NCBI RefSeq assembly: GCF_002117145.1
Contig: NZ_CP008743.1
Coordinates: 124,001-188,000 of the forward strand
DNA from: Candidatus Nucleicultrix amoebiphila FS5
GTDB lineage: Bacteria; Pseudomonadota; Alphaproteobacteria; Caedimonadales; Nucleicultricaceae
Reading direction: 5' to 3'
Length of the DNA stretch: 64,000 nt
How positions within the stretch are numbered: position 1 is the first letter of the stretch; the number at the start of each line of letters is the position of its first letter. Shown here piece after piece: positions 37,253 to 47,549 of the stretch. The position numbers were made by a program, and so were the translations under genes. The notes under the pieces are model-generated. The model saw nothing but the letters and a program-made list of their open reading frames with translations, did not search any database and was not told the DNA's origin.

Positions 37253-38020
37253 ATGACGATTGCTTATAAAAAATATGGTTCAGGAAACAATCATGTGATT
37301 GTCTTGCATGATTGGTTTTCTGATTCTTCAAGCTATGACATGGTTTTACCTTATCTTGATACAGATCAGTTCTGTTATGTTTTTCCTGATTTAAGGGGCT
37401 ATGGTAAATCAAAAACAATTACTGGTGAATGCTCTGTGGATGAAGCTGCACAAGATGTTATTGCAGTAGCAGATACTTTGAAATGGGAAAAGTTTCACCT
37501 TATCGGTCATTCGATGAGTGGTATGATTGTTCAATATATTAACACCCTTGTTCCTGAACGCGTACAGTCTGTTATAGCGATCACGCCTGTTCCTGCCTGC
37601 GGATCAAAAGTTCCAGAAGAAATGGTTATGTTCATTACACAAGCAGCGAATGATAATGATATGATTGCGGAACAGATCATTGGTTTTATGACGAGTGGAC
37701 GTCATAGCGACGTGTTTTATAAAGAGAAGGTAAAAAAGTGGCGAGAGAGTTCAGTTGCTGAAGCACGGCTCGCTTATCTGCATATGTTTAGTGACACGGA
37801 TTTTTCCAGTAAAATGAAAGGATTGAAAACTCCTTATTTGGTGATTATTGGTGCTCATGATGGAGAAGCATACGGAGAAGAAGTTCAGAGAAAAACTCTA
37901 CAGACATGGCTTCCTCAGGCTGAACTTCAAGTTATCCAAAATTCTGGCCATTATCCAATGCAAGAAACACCAGTCTACTTAGCGACATTAATTAATAATT
38001 TCCTAAGAAAACAATTATGA
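37253..38020 (+). CDS. Alpha/beta hydrolase
   Basis: A 255-residue alpha/beta-hydrolase-fold enzyme. The nucleophile elbow is IGHSMSG with Ser87; the oxyanion region is VLHDWFSDSSSY; the acid is probably in VIIGAHDGEAYG and the His in QNSGHYPMQETP. The length and PDLRGYGKS strand resemble esterase/haloperoxidase-type members of the family. The substrate is unknown. AAGGAG lies upstream of the ATG, and it may be co-transcribed with the pseudouridine synthase. Confidence 0.88.
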   Translation: MTIAYKKYGSGNNHVIVLHDWFSDSSSYDMVLPYLDTDQFCYVFPDLRGYGKSKTITGECSVDEAAQDVIAVADTLKWEKFHLIGHSMSGMIVQYINTLVPERVQSVIAITPVPACGSKVPEEMVMFITQAANDNDMIAEQIIGFMTSGRHSDVFYKEKVKKWRESSVAEARLAYLHMFSDTDFSSKMKGLKTPYLVIIGAHDGEAYGEEVQRKTLQTWLPQAELQVIQNSGHYPMQETPVYLATLINNFLRKQL

Positions 38021-38208
38021 GTCTCTGCAAGAGAGATAAACTTTGAGAGAGTCTGATGGTATGTGAATATTGTTTTTGTATTTAATATATTATTCTTCAC
38101 AAGTGGCTTGTCTTTATTGAAAAAACCCGCGCAAATTTTTAGTGCTATATTGTCACTCTCTTGACGTGTGTCACGTTGAGAGAGTACTATATTCATTAAA
38201 GGCAAAGA

Positions 38209-40041
38209 ATGTTAAATACATCAACACAAAATAGCAGCATCGGCGTCGGTGATTTTACCAGAAAAATGTTACAGCCTTTTCGCTGGCACCTTGCAATATC
38301 TATATTTATTGCGTCTTTTTGGTCCTTTGATTTGGTAATTCGTCCTTATTTAATTAAAGTTGCCATTGATCGTATGTCTGCTAACCCTGGCGTTGAGGTA
38401 TTAAGCGTTTTAGCTTTGCCTGTAGGACTTTATGTTGGGCTAAGTCTATTTCATATATGTATTTATCGTGTCTATGACGTGATTGTTCTGAAAATGATGC
38501 CTCAATTGCGACAAAATGTGATTAATTTCATGACAAGTCACATGCTCTATCACTCTCATAGTTATTTCCAAAATAATTTCGCTGGTAGTTTGGCAAATAA
38601 AATTAATGATGTCGCTTTGGGCTTGCGAGAAATTATCTCAATTTTTATTGATCGATTTTGGAGTCATACACTCGCTTTAATTTTTTCAGTCATTATCATG
38701 TTTAGTATCCATTGGGTGTTGGCATCGATTCTTTTGGTTTGGTTGATACTTTATTTGAGCTTTTCTTTAAAGTGTGCGCGTAGATCCCATGAACTTTCTG
38801 ATGCCTTATCTGAAACCAACAGTGGAATTACCGGTAAAATAGTTGATCTTCTTTCCAATATGTCTGTCGTGCGTTTTTTTGCGACGGCCTATTTTGAAAA
38901 GAAAAACATAAAAGGTTGGTCAACAGAAAGTGTTCGTCGCGAACAAACTCTGCTTTGGTTTTTATTTAAGCTTTGGCTATTTCAAGGTCTTTCTTTCTTC
39001 ATTATGGAAGCTCTGAGCATCGCTTATATGATTTATGCACGACAATATAATCAAATTACCATCGGTGATTTTGGCTTGGTTTTAACACTGAATATTCAAT
39101 TGGTCGATTCACTTTGGAACCTTTCCAAAGATTTTTCAGACTATACAGAACATTTTGGTCGTGTAACCCAAGGGTTGCGTTTAACGACGGCGCAAGTCGA
39201 AATAAAAGATGTTGAAGGGGCTAACCCTTTAATTGTGAAAAAGGGAGAGATTCGTTTCGATAACGTTTTGTTTCATTATAAGTTGGATACGCCTCTTTTT
39301 CAAAACTTAACAGTGACGATTAATGGCGGTGAAAAGGTTGGACTTGTAGGATTTTCAGGTAGTGGAAAGTCTACGTTTGCTAGCCTTATCTTAAGACTTT
39401 TTGATGTGCAAAAAGGTTTAGTTCTTATTGATGGTCAAGATGTTTCAAAGGTAACACAGGAATCTTTACGAGAAAACATCGGTATGATTCCTCAAGACCC
39501 AACGCTTTTTCATCGTACTTTGATGGAAAATATTCGTTATGGAAGACTCCAGGCAACTGATTCTGAAGTCATTGGCGCGGCAAAACAGGCCCATGTGCAT
39601 GAGTTTGTTCAAAAGATGACGCATGGGTATGAAACGATGGTAGGGGAGAGAGGTGTAAAAATCTCAGGCGGTCAACGACAGAGAGTCGCTATTGCGCGTG
39701 CGATGCTTAAAAATGCTCCTATTTTAATTTTGGACGAAGCAACATCTTCTCTTGATTCTGTTACTGAAGAACTGATCCAAGAAAGCCTTTTTGAATTAAT
39801 GAAAGAAAAGACGACACTTGTCATTGCGCATCGTTTGTCTACTTTACTCTATATGGACCGTATCCTGGTTTTTGATAAAGGTGCCATTGTAGAGGATGGC
39901 ACGCATGAAGAACTTTTAAAAATGAATGGGCTCTATACTAAACTTTGGGAAGCTCAAATTAGCGGGTTTTTACCCGAATATTATGGGAGTGAAAGCGCAG
40001 AAGAAGAGGGAGAGTTAAAGGATTCTCCAGTTGATGAATGA
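38209..40041 (+). CDS. ABC transporter, fused permease/ATPase exporter (MsbA-like type)
   Basis: A 610-residue half-transporter that works as a dimer. Six membrane helices occupy residues ~20-320. The ATPase domain follows: Walker A GFSGSGKST, the Q-loop IPQDPTLFH, the signature ISGGQRQRVAIARAML, Walker B ILILDEATSSLD and the switch His in VIAHRLSTL. The fusion type is typical of exporters of lipids, peptides or drugs. Cargo cannot be read from the sequence. Its TGA overlaps the start of the next gene by 4 bp (ATGA). The C-terminus is acidic (SAEEEGELKDS). Confidence 0.93.
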   Translation: MLNTSTQNSSIGVGDFTRKMLQPFRWHLAISIFIASFWSFDLVIRPYLIKVAIDRMSANPGVEVLSVLALPVGLYVGLSLFHICIYRVYDVIVLKMMPQLRQNVINFMTSHMLYHSHSYFQNNFAGSLANKINDVALGLREIISIFIDRFWSHTLALIFSVIIMFSIHWVLASILLVWLILYLSFSLKCARRSHELSDALSETNSGITGKIVDLLSNMSVVRFFATAYFEKKNIKGWSTESVRREQTLLWFLFKLWLFQGLSFFIMEALSIAYMIYARQYNQITIGDFGLVLTLNIQLVDSLWNLSKDFSDYTEHFGRVTQGLRLTTAQVEIKDVEGANPLIVKKGEIRFDNVLFHYKLDTPLFQNLTVTINGGEKVGLVGFSGSGKSTFASLILRLFDVQKGLVLIDGQDVSKVTQESLRENIGMIPQDPTLFHRTLMENIRYGRLQATDSEVIGAAKQAHVHEFVQKMTHGYETMVGERGVKISGGQRQRVAIARAMLKNAPILILDEATSSLDSVTEELIQESLFELMKEKTTLVIAHRLSTLLYMDRILVFDKGAIVEDGTHEELLKMNGLYTKLWEAQISGFLPEYYGSESAEEEGELKDSPVDE

Positions 40042-40613
40042 TTCCTGAAATTCCATTTTACTATATTCGGCATGGGGAAACCGAATGGAACAGAACTGGG
40101 CTTATCATGGGACAGTCAGATATTCCTTTAAATGAAACAGGAATCAGACAAGCACATGAAGCGAAATCTTATTTCTCTCCAAAGATGGTGGGCACTATCT
40201 GTTATAGCCCCTTAAAAAGAGCTCAAGAAACAGCTTCTATTCTTAATGAAAAGCTTCAAGCACCTCTTGTTGCAATAGAGAATTTGAAAGAATGTTCTTG
40301 GGGAGTCTTTGAAGGTACTCAAAAAGCTGATCGGCAATTTCGCGCCCAATGGATGAAAGGCGGTGAAATTGAAGGTGCAGAAAGTTTACAAATGTTTTTA
40401 GTACGCGCCCGTGGAGCAATTCTTGAAGCCTTAAAATATCCTGGACCAGTCCTAATTGTATCCCATGGAGGTGTCTATTGGGCAGTGTTGGAAATGTTGG
40501 GATATAACTTTAATAACCATTCTCCTTTGAATAACTGTGATTTGGTTTATCACCAACCACCAACTATTCCAGACGAACGTTGGTTCATTAAGAATTTATC
40601 CTCTGAAGATTAA
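40038..40613 (+). CDS. Histidine phosphatase family protein (phosphoglycerate mutase-like)
   Basis: A 191-residue enzyme of the branch-1 histidine phosphatase family. The phospho-His is in YYIRHGETEWNRTG; the second His is in PVLIVSHGGVYWAVL; YSPLKRAQETASIL and LKECSWGVFEG are typical. This family includes cofactor-dependent phosphoglycerate mutase (GpmB-like) and many broad phosphatases; the substrate is not shown. It is coupled to the ABC exporter by a 4-bp overlap. Confidence 0.88.
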   Translation: MIPEIPFYYIRHGETEWNRTGLIMGQSDIPLNETGIRQAHEAKSYFSPKMVGTICYSPLKRAQETASILNEKLQAPLVAIENLKECSWGVFEGTQKADRQFRAQWMKGGEIEGAESLQMFLVRARGAILEALKYPGPVLIVSHGGVYWAVLEMLGYNFNNHSPLNNCDLVYHQPPTIPDERWFIKNLSSED

Positions 40614-40769
40614 GCTTTCATACACTGTTTTATTCATGAATTAGACTTTGCAATTTTATATGTTTGGCATTATGATGCCGAGCACTAAAAAAAAGTGAAG
40701 CCTGGATATTCAGTTACGCTTCGTGCGCAATAGATAATAAGTAAATAAAGTCATAAAAAGATAGAACCT

Positions 40770-42263
40770 ATGGAAAACTTGTTTTCTAAAAGAGTGAGAA
40801 GCTTAGGAATCAGTCTCCTGATGTTATCAGGCTGTGCTGTTGGCCCTGATTTTAAGGAACCAGAGGCACCTAGAATTGAATCCTATGACCAAGACGGCTT
40901 GCCAGATGCGATTGATATAGACGGTAAAGCTTTTCAAAATCAACGTTTTCTTATCAATGAATCTATACCTGAAGACTGGTGGACGCTCTTTAATTCAGAT
41001 GCTCTGAACGATCTTGTGATGCAAGGGATGAAGAATAGTCCCACGGTTCAATCGGCTGAAGCAGCGCTTTTAAGTGCTCAAAATAAATTGATGGCAGCAG
41101 TTGGTTCTGACTATTTTCCTGAAGTGAATGCCAATTTTTCTCCAAAACGGTTACGTACGTCAGGCGCCGGGAGCGGGCTAACGCAATTTCCCCCCAAAGT
41201 TTTTAGTTTGCAGCATGCATCCGTTGACGTATCTTATATTCTTGATGTCTTTGGCGGATTGCGACGTCAAGTTGAAGCAGTTGAAGCCGATGTTGAGAAC
41301 CAACAGTATTTGCTACAGGCTGCTTATTTAACTCTGGCGAGCAATATCGTGACTAATGTTGTGACTGAAGCTTCACTGAGGGAACAAGTTGAAGCTAGAA
41401 CACGGGATATTGAGGCAAGCGAAAAAATTCTTGCGATCACTCAAAAACAATATGATTTGGGAGCTGTTTCTAAAACTGATGTTTTGAATGCTCAAAATCA
41501 ACTCGAACAACAACGTTTAACGCTTCCATCCTTGCAGCAAAAGCTGACACAAAATCGTAATGCTCTGGCCGTTTTGGTAGGAGAGCTTCCTGGTCAAAAA
41601 GAACTGCCTGTGTTTACATTTGATGCGTTAGATTTGCCCCATGAAATTCCTGTGTCTTTGCCGTCTGAGTTGGTGAAACAACGTCCTGATATCAAATCAG
41701 CAGAGGCACAATTGCATAAAGCGAGTGCCAATATTGGAGTAGCTACAGCAAATCTTTTTCCCAAGCTAACATTGACAGGAAGTGTAGGAAGTGAATCAAG
41801 TAGGGGGAGGAATTTGTTTAGTTCAGCAGCGAGCATTTGGTCAATCGGAATGCAAATATTACAGCCAATTTTTAAAGGAGGTGCTCTGCTTTCATTAAGA
41901 GAAGCTGCAATTGCGGACTACAAAAATGCATTAGCGCAATATCAACAAACTGTCTTGCAAGGATTTCAAAATGTGGCAAATACTTTAAAAGCCTTGCAAA
42001 ATGATGCAAAGAGTTATGAAGCTAGTAAAATAGCTGAATTAGCAGCTTTTCAGACACTTGAGATTACACAAAAGCAATATGATTTAGGAGCAGTGAATTT
42101 TACGACTCTTTTGAATATTGACAGACTCTATCAACAGGCACGTGCAGCGAGAGCTATTGCTCAAGCAGCACGATACAACGATACAGCAGCGCTTTTCCTT
42201 TCGATGGGAGGAGGGTGGTGGCACGCCTCAAACAAGAACAGCGAAAGCGAAGTGGAGAAATAA
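40770..42263 (+). CDS. RND efflux outer-membrane lipoprotein (NodT/OprM family)
   Basis: The outer-membrane channel of a tripartite drug exporter. 497 residues with a lipoprotein signal: the lipobox LMLSGC places the modified Cys at residue 22, followed by AVGPDFKEP, the hallmark of NodT-type factors. Two OEP repeats follow with coiled-coil parts; the duplicated ITQKQYDLGAVSKTDVLNAQ and ITQKQYDLGAVNFTTLLNID segments mark them. It heads an operon whose stop lies 2 bp before the adaptor start. No regulator gene is adjacent. Confidence 0.94.
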   Translation: MENLFSKRVRSLGISLLMLSGCAVGPDFKEPEAPRIESYDQDGLPDAIDIDGKAFQNQRFLINESIPEDWWTLFNSDALNDLVMQGMKNSPTVQSAEAALLSAQNKLMAAVGSDYFPEVNANFSPKRLRTSGAGSGLTQFPPKVFSLQHASVDVSYILDVFGGLRRQVEAVEADVENQQYLLQAAYLTLASNIVTNVVTEASLREQVEARTRDIEASEKILAITQKQYDLGAVSKTDVLNAQNQLEQQRLTLPSLQQKLTQNRNALAVLVGELPGQKELPVFTFDALDLPHEIPVSLPSELVKQRPDIKSAEAQLHKASANIGVATANLFPKLTLTGSVGSESSRGRNLFSSAASIWSIGMQILQPIFKGGALLSLREAAIADYKNALAQYQQTVLQGFQNVANTLKALQNDAKSYEASKIAELAAFQTLEITQKQYDLGAVNFTTLLNIDRLYQQARAARAIAQAARYNDTAALFLSMGGGWWHASNKNSESEVEK

Positions 42264-42265
42264 CC

Positions 42266-43414
42266 ATGAAATTGGCTTTAAACAAACGTATGATCATAAT
42301 GCTTGTTGGCGTTGCTATACTCTTTGGAGGGATTTTTGGGTATCACGTTTTTACTGCGATGATGTTTAAGAAATTCATGAGTGCAGGAGGATATCCTCCT
42401 GAAACCGTAGCTGTACAAAAGACTAAACTAGAGCCTTGGCAACCAAAAATTTCAACAGTGGGCACTTTGAAATCGCGGAATGGCGTTGATGTGACAACGG
42501 AAATCACTGGTCTTGTAAAAAAAATTCATTTTGAATCAGGCGCCCAGGTGAAGCGTGATGATTTGTTAGTAGAGCTTAATGCTGACTCGGATATTGCTCA
42601 ATTGCAGTCTTTAGAAGCAACAGCTGCTTTGGCAAAAGCCACCTATGAACGTGACAAAGCTCAATACGCTATTAATGGCATTAGTAAAGCAGCGCTTGAA
42701 GCTAGCGAAGCAGATCTAAAAAGCAAAGAAGCGCAAGTTAAGCAACAGGCAGCCGTCGTAGCTAAAAAAAACATACGGGCACCCTTTAGCGGAAAGTTAG
42801 GCATTTCCGCCATTAATGATGGGCAATACATGAATCCTGGTGATAAAATTGTTTCATTACAGACTTTAGATCCCATTTTGATTGATTTTCATGTGCCACA
42901 AAAGTTTGTCTCAGAGGTGCGTGTTGGACAAAAAATTACAGTGACTCTGGATAGCTACCCTGATCAAAAATTTCAGGGGAAAATAACTTCAATGGATCCA
43001 ATAGTGAATCTATCGACGCGCAATCTTCGACTTGAAGCAACGATTAGTAATCGAGATGGTAAGCTAATTCCGGGTATGTTTGGGAATGTTGAAATTCAAA
43101 TTGGTGCTGCAAAGAATAACCTGACGATCCCTCAGACAGCTATTGCCTATAACCCTTATGGCGATGTCGTCTATGTTGTTAAAGTAGATGAAAAATCTGA
43201 AAAAGGTCATGAAATCATGACGGCACATCCTGTATTTGTGACTGTTGGCGAAACACGAGGTGATCAAGTCGCTATTTTAAAGGGATTGGAAGAAAATATG
43301 ATGATAGTCATTTCAGGAAGTCATAAACTTAAGAATGGCAGCCGGGTTGTGATTGACAATACAGTTTTGCCCTCTAATGAAGCTGCTCCGACGCCGCCAG
43401 ATGATATAGAGTAA
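42266..43414 (+). CDS. RND efflux periplasmic adaptor (membrane fusion protein)
   Basis: The periplasmic bridge between the inner-membrane pump and the outer-membrane channel. The ATG at 42266 (382 residues) follows GGAG by 8 bp and gives a proper N-terminal anchor helix (IIMLVGVAILFGGIFG). Then come the barrel-sandwich part (GTLKSRNGVDVTTEITGLV...IRAPFSGKLGI), a short hairpin (residues ~105-160), the beta-barrel strand VGQKITVTLDSYPDQ and the membrane-proximal PQTAIAYNPYGDVVYVV. The size and motifs match AcrA/MexE-type adaptors. It is 3 bp before the pump gene. Confidence 0.94.
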   Translation: MKLALNKRMIIMLVGVAILFGGIFGYHVFTAMMFKKFMSAGGYPPETVAVQKTKLEPWQPKISTVGTLKSRNGVDVTTEITGLVKKIHFESGAQVKRDDLLVELNADSDIAQLQSLEATAALAKATYERDKAQYAINGISKAALEASEADLKSKEAQVKQQAAVVAKKNIRAPFSGKLGISAINDGQYMNPGDKIVSLQTLDPILIDFHVPQKFVSEVRVGQKITVTLDSYPDQKFQGKITSMDPIVNLSTRNLRLEATISNRDGKLIPGMFGNVEIQIGAAKNNLTIPQTAIAYNPYGDVVYVVKVDEKSEKGHEIMTAHPVFVTVGETRGDQVAILKGLEENMMIVISGSHKLKNGSRVVIDNTVLPSNEAAPTPPDDIE

Positions 43415-43417
43415 AAA

Positions 43418-46400
43418 ATGAAATTAACTGATTTATTTATTCATAGACCGGTTTTATCAACGGTTATCAGTTTGTTGATCTTAGCTTTAGGCTTAAGGTC
43501 CATGAATTTGCTTCCCGTGCGTCAGTATCCTTTTACGCAAAATGCAGTTGTAACTATAACAACATATTATACGGGTGCTGATCCTAGCGTGATTGCGGGT
43601 TTTATCACAACCCCACTGGAAAACTCAATAGCACAAGCGAACGGAATTGATTACCTGACTTCGTCCAGCACACAAGGGACAAGCACAATCCAGGCAAATC
43701 TTAGATTAAATTATGATCCAAACAAGGCTCTGAGCGAAATCACAACTCAGGTTAATGCTGTCCTTAACCAGTTACCAAAAGACGCGCAGCAACCTGAACT
43801 TAAGGTTGCGATCGGTGAAACGCTCTCTTCCATGTACATTGGATTTAATAGTGATGTGTTACCGAGCAATAAAATCACTGACTACCTTATCCGCGTTGTC
43901 CAACCAAAATTACAAGCTGTGCAAGATGTGCAGACTGCTGAAATTTTGGGCGGGAGATATTTTGCTATGCGCGCGTGGTTGGATCCAGTGAAGATGGCAG
44001 CTTATGGATTCACTGCAGCTGATGTTTCAAAAGCATTAGCTGTAAATGACTTTATTACTGCGCCTGGTCGCACCGATGGTGAGATGATCACCGTAAATAT
44101 GACGGCAGATACAGATTTGCATTCAGTTGAAGAATTTAGCAATTTGGTCTTAAAATCGGAAGGTGATTCACTTGTTCGATTAAGAGACGTAGCCAATATT
44201 TCTTTAGGTTCTGATAACTATAATTCAGTTGTTAGTTTTGATGGAAAAAAAGCAGTCTATATTGGTATTAAAGTGGCTCCCGCTGCTAACCTTTTAACAG
44301 TGATTGAAAATATTCGAAAGATTTTTCCAGAGATTCAGGCTCAATTTCCTGAAGGGTTAAATGGTAGGATTGTTTACGATGCCACAAAATTCGTAAATAG
44401 TTCCATTACAGAAGTGCAACACACACTTTTCGAAGCCGTTGGCATCGTAACGCTCGTCATTTTTCTTTTCCTAGGGACTCTTCGGTCAGTTTTAATTCCT
44501 GTTGTTGCGATTCCTCTCTCTTTGATTGGTGCGTTTTTTATTATGCTGGCTTTTGGATACTCTATCAATCTATTGACTTTATTGGCTTTAGTGTTAGCCA
44601 TTGGTCTTGTGGTAGACGACGCAATTATTGTAGTGGAAAACGTGTATCGTCACATCGAAGAAGGAAAGTCTACCTTCGATGCGGCAATTCAAGGTGCTAG
44701 AGAATTAGCTAATCCCATCATCGCTATTACTGTCGTTTTGATTGCAGTATACGTTCCTATTGGATTTATGGGAGGATTGACTGGCGCTTTATTCACTGAA
44801 TTTGCCTTTACGCTCGCAGGTGCTGTGGCTATTTCAGCTGTGGTAGCATTAACGCTTTCACCTATGATGTGTTCAAGATTTTTAAAAGGTACTCACGATA
44901 GTCGATTTGCAGCTTTTATTGATCGAGAATTTCAAAAACTTGAAGTCATTTATCATCGTACACTTAAAAATTCATTGAGCCATCTTTATGTTACAGGCGT
45001 TTTCAGCTTAATTATTTTTTCAAGTATTTATTTTCTCTACACAACGTCAAAATCTGAATTAGCGCCTCAAGAAGATCAAGGAATTGTATTATCAATGATT
45101 TCGACGGCTCCAAATGCGACACTATGGCAGACACAACGCTATGCAGATCAAGTAAATAAAATTTTTGAAGAATTTCCAGAAAAAGACCATGTATTCCAGG
45201 TTTCGGGTCAGGCTGGACTTAATTCAAGTATTTCTGGCATGGTGATGAAGCCATGGGATGAACGGGTTCATACATCCAACCAGTTGCAACCTATATTACA
45301 ACAAAAAGTAGGAGGAATTGCTGGAGCACGATCTGCAGTATTTCAATTGCCTTCCTTACCAGGTGGAGGGACTGGGCTTCCAATTCAGTTTGTGATTGGT
45401 ACAACTGAACATTACTCTCAACTGAACGACGTCGCATTAAAATTAATGGAGGCTGCTCAAAAGCGCGGCATCTTTATGTTTATTGATTCTGATTTGAAAG
45501 TCGACAAAATGCAGGCGACGCTTCAATTTGATAGAGACAAAACAGCAGCTCTTGGGTTGACAATGCAAGATTTAGGGCAAGCGTTATCCAGTGGAGTAGG
45601 GGGGGGATATGTCAATTACTTCAATTTGGATGGCCGCTCTTATAAAGTAATTCCTCAATTGCAGCGCACAGAGCGTTTAAATCCAGAACAGCTTTTGAAC
45701 ACTTACATTCGAGTAGCAAACGGTCAAATGGTCCTTTTGTCTACTGTGGCACACATAAAGCGTTCGGTTGTACCAGAATCTATCAATCATTTTCAGCAAT
45801 TAAATTCAGCAACTATTTCTGGTGTTGCGGCGCCTGGTGTTACCATGGGAGATGCTCTTACGACTTTGAAAACACTTTCAGATGAGATTTTACCACATGG
45901 ATACTCAATTGATTATTCAGGGCAATCACGCCAATATGTTCAAGAGGGAAGTGAACTAATTTTGACCTTCTTATTTGCAATCATTATCATTTTTCTTTCC
46001 CTTTCTGCCTTGTTTGAAAGTTTCCGAGATCCCCTGATTGTTTTGATTAGTGTTCCCATGTCCATCTGTGGTGCCATGATCTTTATAAATCTTGGTATTG
46101 GGGGGGCGAGTCTTAATATTTATACTGAAGTTGGACTGGTGACCTTAATCGGTTTAATCAGTAAACATGGTATTCTTATCGTCCAATTTGCTAATGACCT
46201 TCAAAAAGATGGGAAGATGAAGCGCGAAGCTATCGAAATGGCATCCAGTATTCGTCTTAGACCCATTTTGATGACGACAGCGGCGATGGTTCTGGGGGTT
46301 CTTCCTTTAATAACCGCTACGGGCGCCGGAGCTGTCAGTCGGTTTAATATAGGTCTTGTTATTGCTTCTGGAATTTCTATTGGAACGCTCTTTACGCTAT

Positions 46401-46480
46401 ATGTTGTACCAGCAATGTATATGCTTTTGGCCGATGATCTTCATAAGACGAAAAAAACAGGTTACGCGCCCAGCTCATAA
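43418..46480 (+). CDS. RND multidrug efflux permease (AcrB/MexB-like)
   Basis: The proton-driven inner-membrane pump of the tripartite exporter. 1020 residues, the usual RND length, with 12 membrane helices and two large periplasmic loops. The proton-relay Asp pair is in GLVVDDAIIVVENVYRHIEEG; the SVPMSICGAMIFINLG and ISKHGILIVQFANDL blocks of the second half are present. FIHRPVLSTVISLLILALG is the typical N-terminal start. HAE-1 type pumps export drugs, dyes or host antimicrobials; exact substrates are unknown. Confidence 0.95.
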   Translation: MKLTDLFIHRPVLSTVISLLILALGLRSMNLLPVRQYPFTQNAVVTITTYYTGADPSVIAGFITTPLENSIAQANGIDYLTSSSTQGTSTIQANLRLNYDPNKALSEITTQVNAVLNQLPKDAQQPELKVAIGETLSSMYIGFNSDVLPSNKITDYLIRVVQPKLQAVQDVQTAEILGGRYFAMRAWLDPVKMAAYGFTAADVSKALAVNDFITAPGRTDGEMITVNMTADTDLHSVEEFSNLVLKSEGDSLVRLRDVANISLGSDNYNSVVSFDGKKAVYIGIKVAPAANLLTVIENIRKIFPEIQAQFPEGLNGRIVYDATKFVNSSITEVQHTLFEAVGIVTLVIFLFLGTLRSVLIPVVAIPLSLIGAFFIMLAFGYSINLLTLLALVLAIGLVVDDAIIVVENVYRHIEEGKSTFDAAIQGARELANPIIAITVVLIAVYVPIGFMGGLTGALFTEFAFTLAGAVAISAVVALTLSPMMCSRFLKGTHDSRFAAFIDREFQKLEVIYHRTLKNSLSHLYVTGVFSLIIFSSIYFLYTTSKSELAPQEDQGIVLSMISTAPNATLWQTQRYADQVNKIFEEFPEKDHVFQVSGQAGLNSSISGMVMKPWDERVHTSNQLQPILQQKVGGIAGARSAVFQLPSLPGGGTGLPIQFVIGTTEHYSQLNDVALKLMEAAQKRGIFMFIDSDLKVDKMQATLQFDRDKTAALGLTMQDLGQALSSGVGGGYVNYFNLDGRSYKVIPQLQRTERLNPEQLLNTYIRVANGQMVLLSTVAHIKRSVVPESINHFQQLNSATISGVAAPGVTMGDALTTLKTLSDEILPHGYSIDYSGQSRQYVQEGSELILTFLFAIIIIFLSLSALFESFRDPLIVLISVPMSICGAMIFINLGIGGASLNIYTEVGLVTLIGLISKHGILIVQFANDLQKDGKMKREAIEMASSIRLRPILMTTAAMVLGVLPLITATGAGAVSRFNIGLVIASGISIGTLFTLYVVPAMYMLLADDLHKTKKTGYAPSS

Positions 46481-46565
46481 AGAGCTATTTACGGAAGATC
46501 TTGTACTTGGTTCGTGGATCAGGTATGAAAAACCAAAGATCTAACCATAGAGATTATTTCGATTG

Positions 46566-47549
46566 ATGAAAGTACTAGTTACAGGCGCTGCAGGTTTTAT
46601 TGGTTATCACATGAGTGAAGCTCTTTTAAAAAAGGGCTATAAGGTCATTGGGATTGATTCAATGAACCCTTATTATGATGTGAATTTGAAAAAATGCCGA
46701 TTGGAAAAGCTTAAACAAAATAAGGATTTCAGCTTTTATCACCTTAATCTTGAAGACAATCAAGCGATTTTAAACTTTGGTAAGGAACATTCAGATATCA
46801 GCTATATCATTCACTTGGCCGCACAAGCTGGTGTTCGTTATTCTCTAGAAGCCCCATTCTCATACGCACAAGCTAATCTTATTGGTCATTTAGCTATGCT
46901 TGAATTGTGTAGGTCTTTACCTCATCTTAAGCATTTTGTTTATGCGAGCAGTTCATCAGTTTATGGGGCTAACGAAAAGTTGCCTTTTGCCGTTGAGGAT
47001 CGCGTGGATACGCCCATTTCTCTCTATGCGGCTACAAAAAAATCAGCAGAATTAATGACATATTCTTACAGTCATTTATTCAAAATTCCAGCGACGGGTT
47101 TGCGCTATTTTACAGTTTATGGTCCTTGGGGACGCCCTGATATGTCGGCTTTTATATTTACGAAAGCTATATTAAATGATCAAGAAATGCCTGTGTTTAA
47201 CCATGGTGATATGCGTCGTAACTTCACTTATGTAGACGATGTGGTGAATGGTACTATTGCTTGCATGGAAAATGCGGCGTTAATTCATAAAGATCTTAGT
47301 GTGACACACAAGCTTTATAATATCGGCAATAACCGCTCTGAGAAGTTAATGGACTTCATTCACTTAATTGAAGAAGTTTTAGGTAAAAAAGCAAAAATTC
47401 GCTTTGAAGGTATGCAACCTGGCGACGTAAAGGAAACAATTGCGCATATAAAAGATTCCACCGATGACTTCGGCTTTAAGCCTGAAACGAGTATCAAACA
47501 AGGTGTTCCAAACTTTGTTAATTGGTACAGAGACTATTATAATGTTTAA
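46566..47549 (+). CDS. NAD-dependent nucleotide-sugar epimerase (UDP-glucuronate 4-epimerase-like)
   Basis: An extended SDR enzyme of 327 residues. NAD-binding TGAAGFIGYHMSEALLKKG lies at the start, the catalytic Tyr/Lys pair in SLYAATKKSAELM, the Ser/Thr in YASSSSVYGANE, and a substrate loop with GDMRRNFTYVDDVV. These resemble UDP-glucuronate/UDP-galacturonate 4-epimerases of capsule clusters; UDP-hexosamine epimerases are also possible. I use the ATG at 46566 (a TTG directly precedes it). Its end overlaps the next gene by 8 bp, a coupled pair. Confidence 0.9.
   Translation: MKVLVTGAAGFIGYHMSEALLKKGYKVIGIDSMNPYYDVNLKKCRLEKLKQNKDFSFYHLNLEDNQAILNFGKEHSDISYIIHLAAQAGVRYSLEAPFSYAQANLIGHLAMLELCRSLPHLKHFVYASSSSVYGANEKLPFAVEDRVDTPISLYAATKKSAELMTYSYSHLFKIPATGLRYFTVYGPWGRPDMSAFIFTKAILNDQEMPVFNHGDMRRNFTYVDDVVNGTIACMENAALIHKDLSVTHKLYNIGNNRSEKLMDFIHLIEEVLGKKAKIRFEGMQPGDVKETIAHIKDSTDDFGFKPETSIKQGVPNFVNWYRDYYNV

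Noticed and set aside
37975-38205. Minus-strand frame between the hydrolase and the ABC exporter
   Set aside because: It overlaps the hydrolase end, has no ribosome site, and its product shows no convincing domain.
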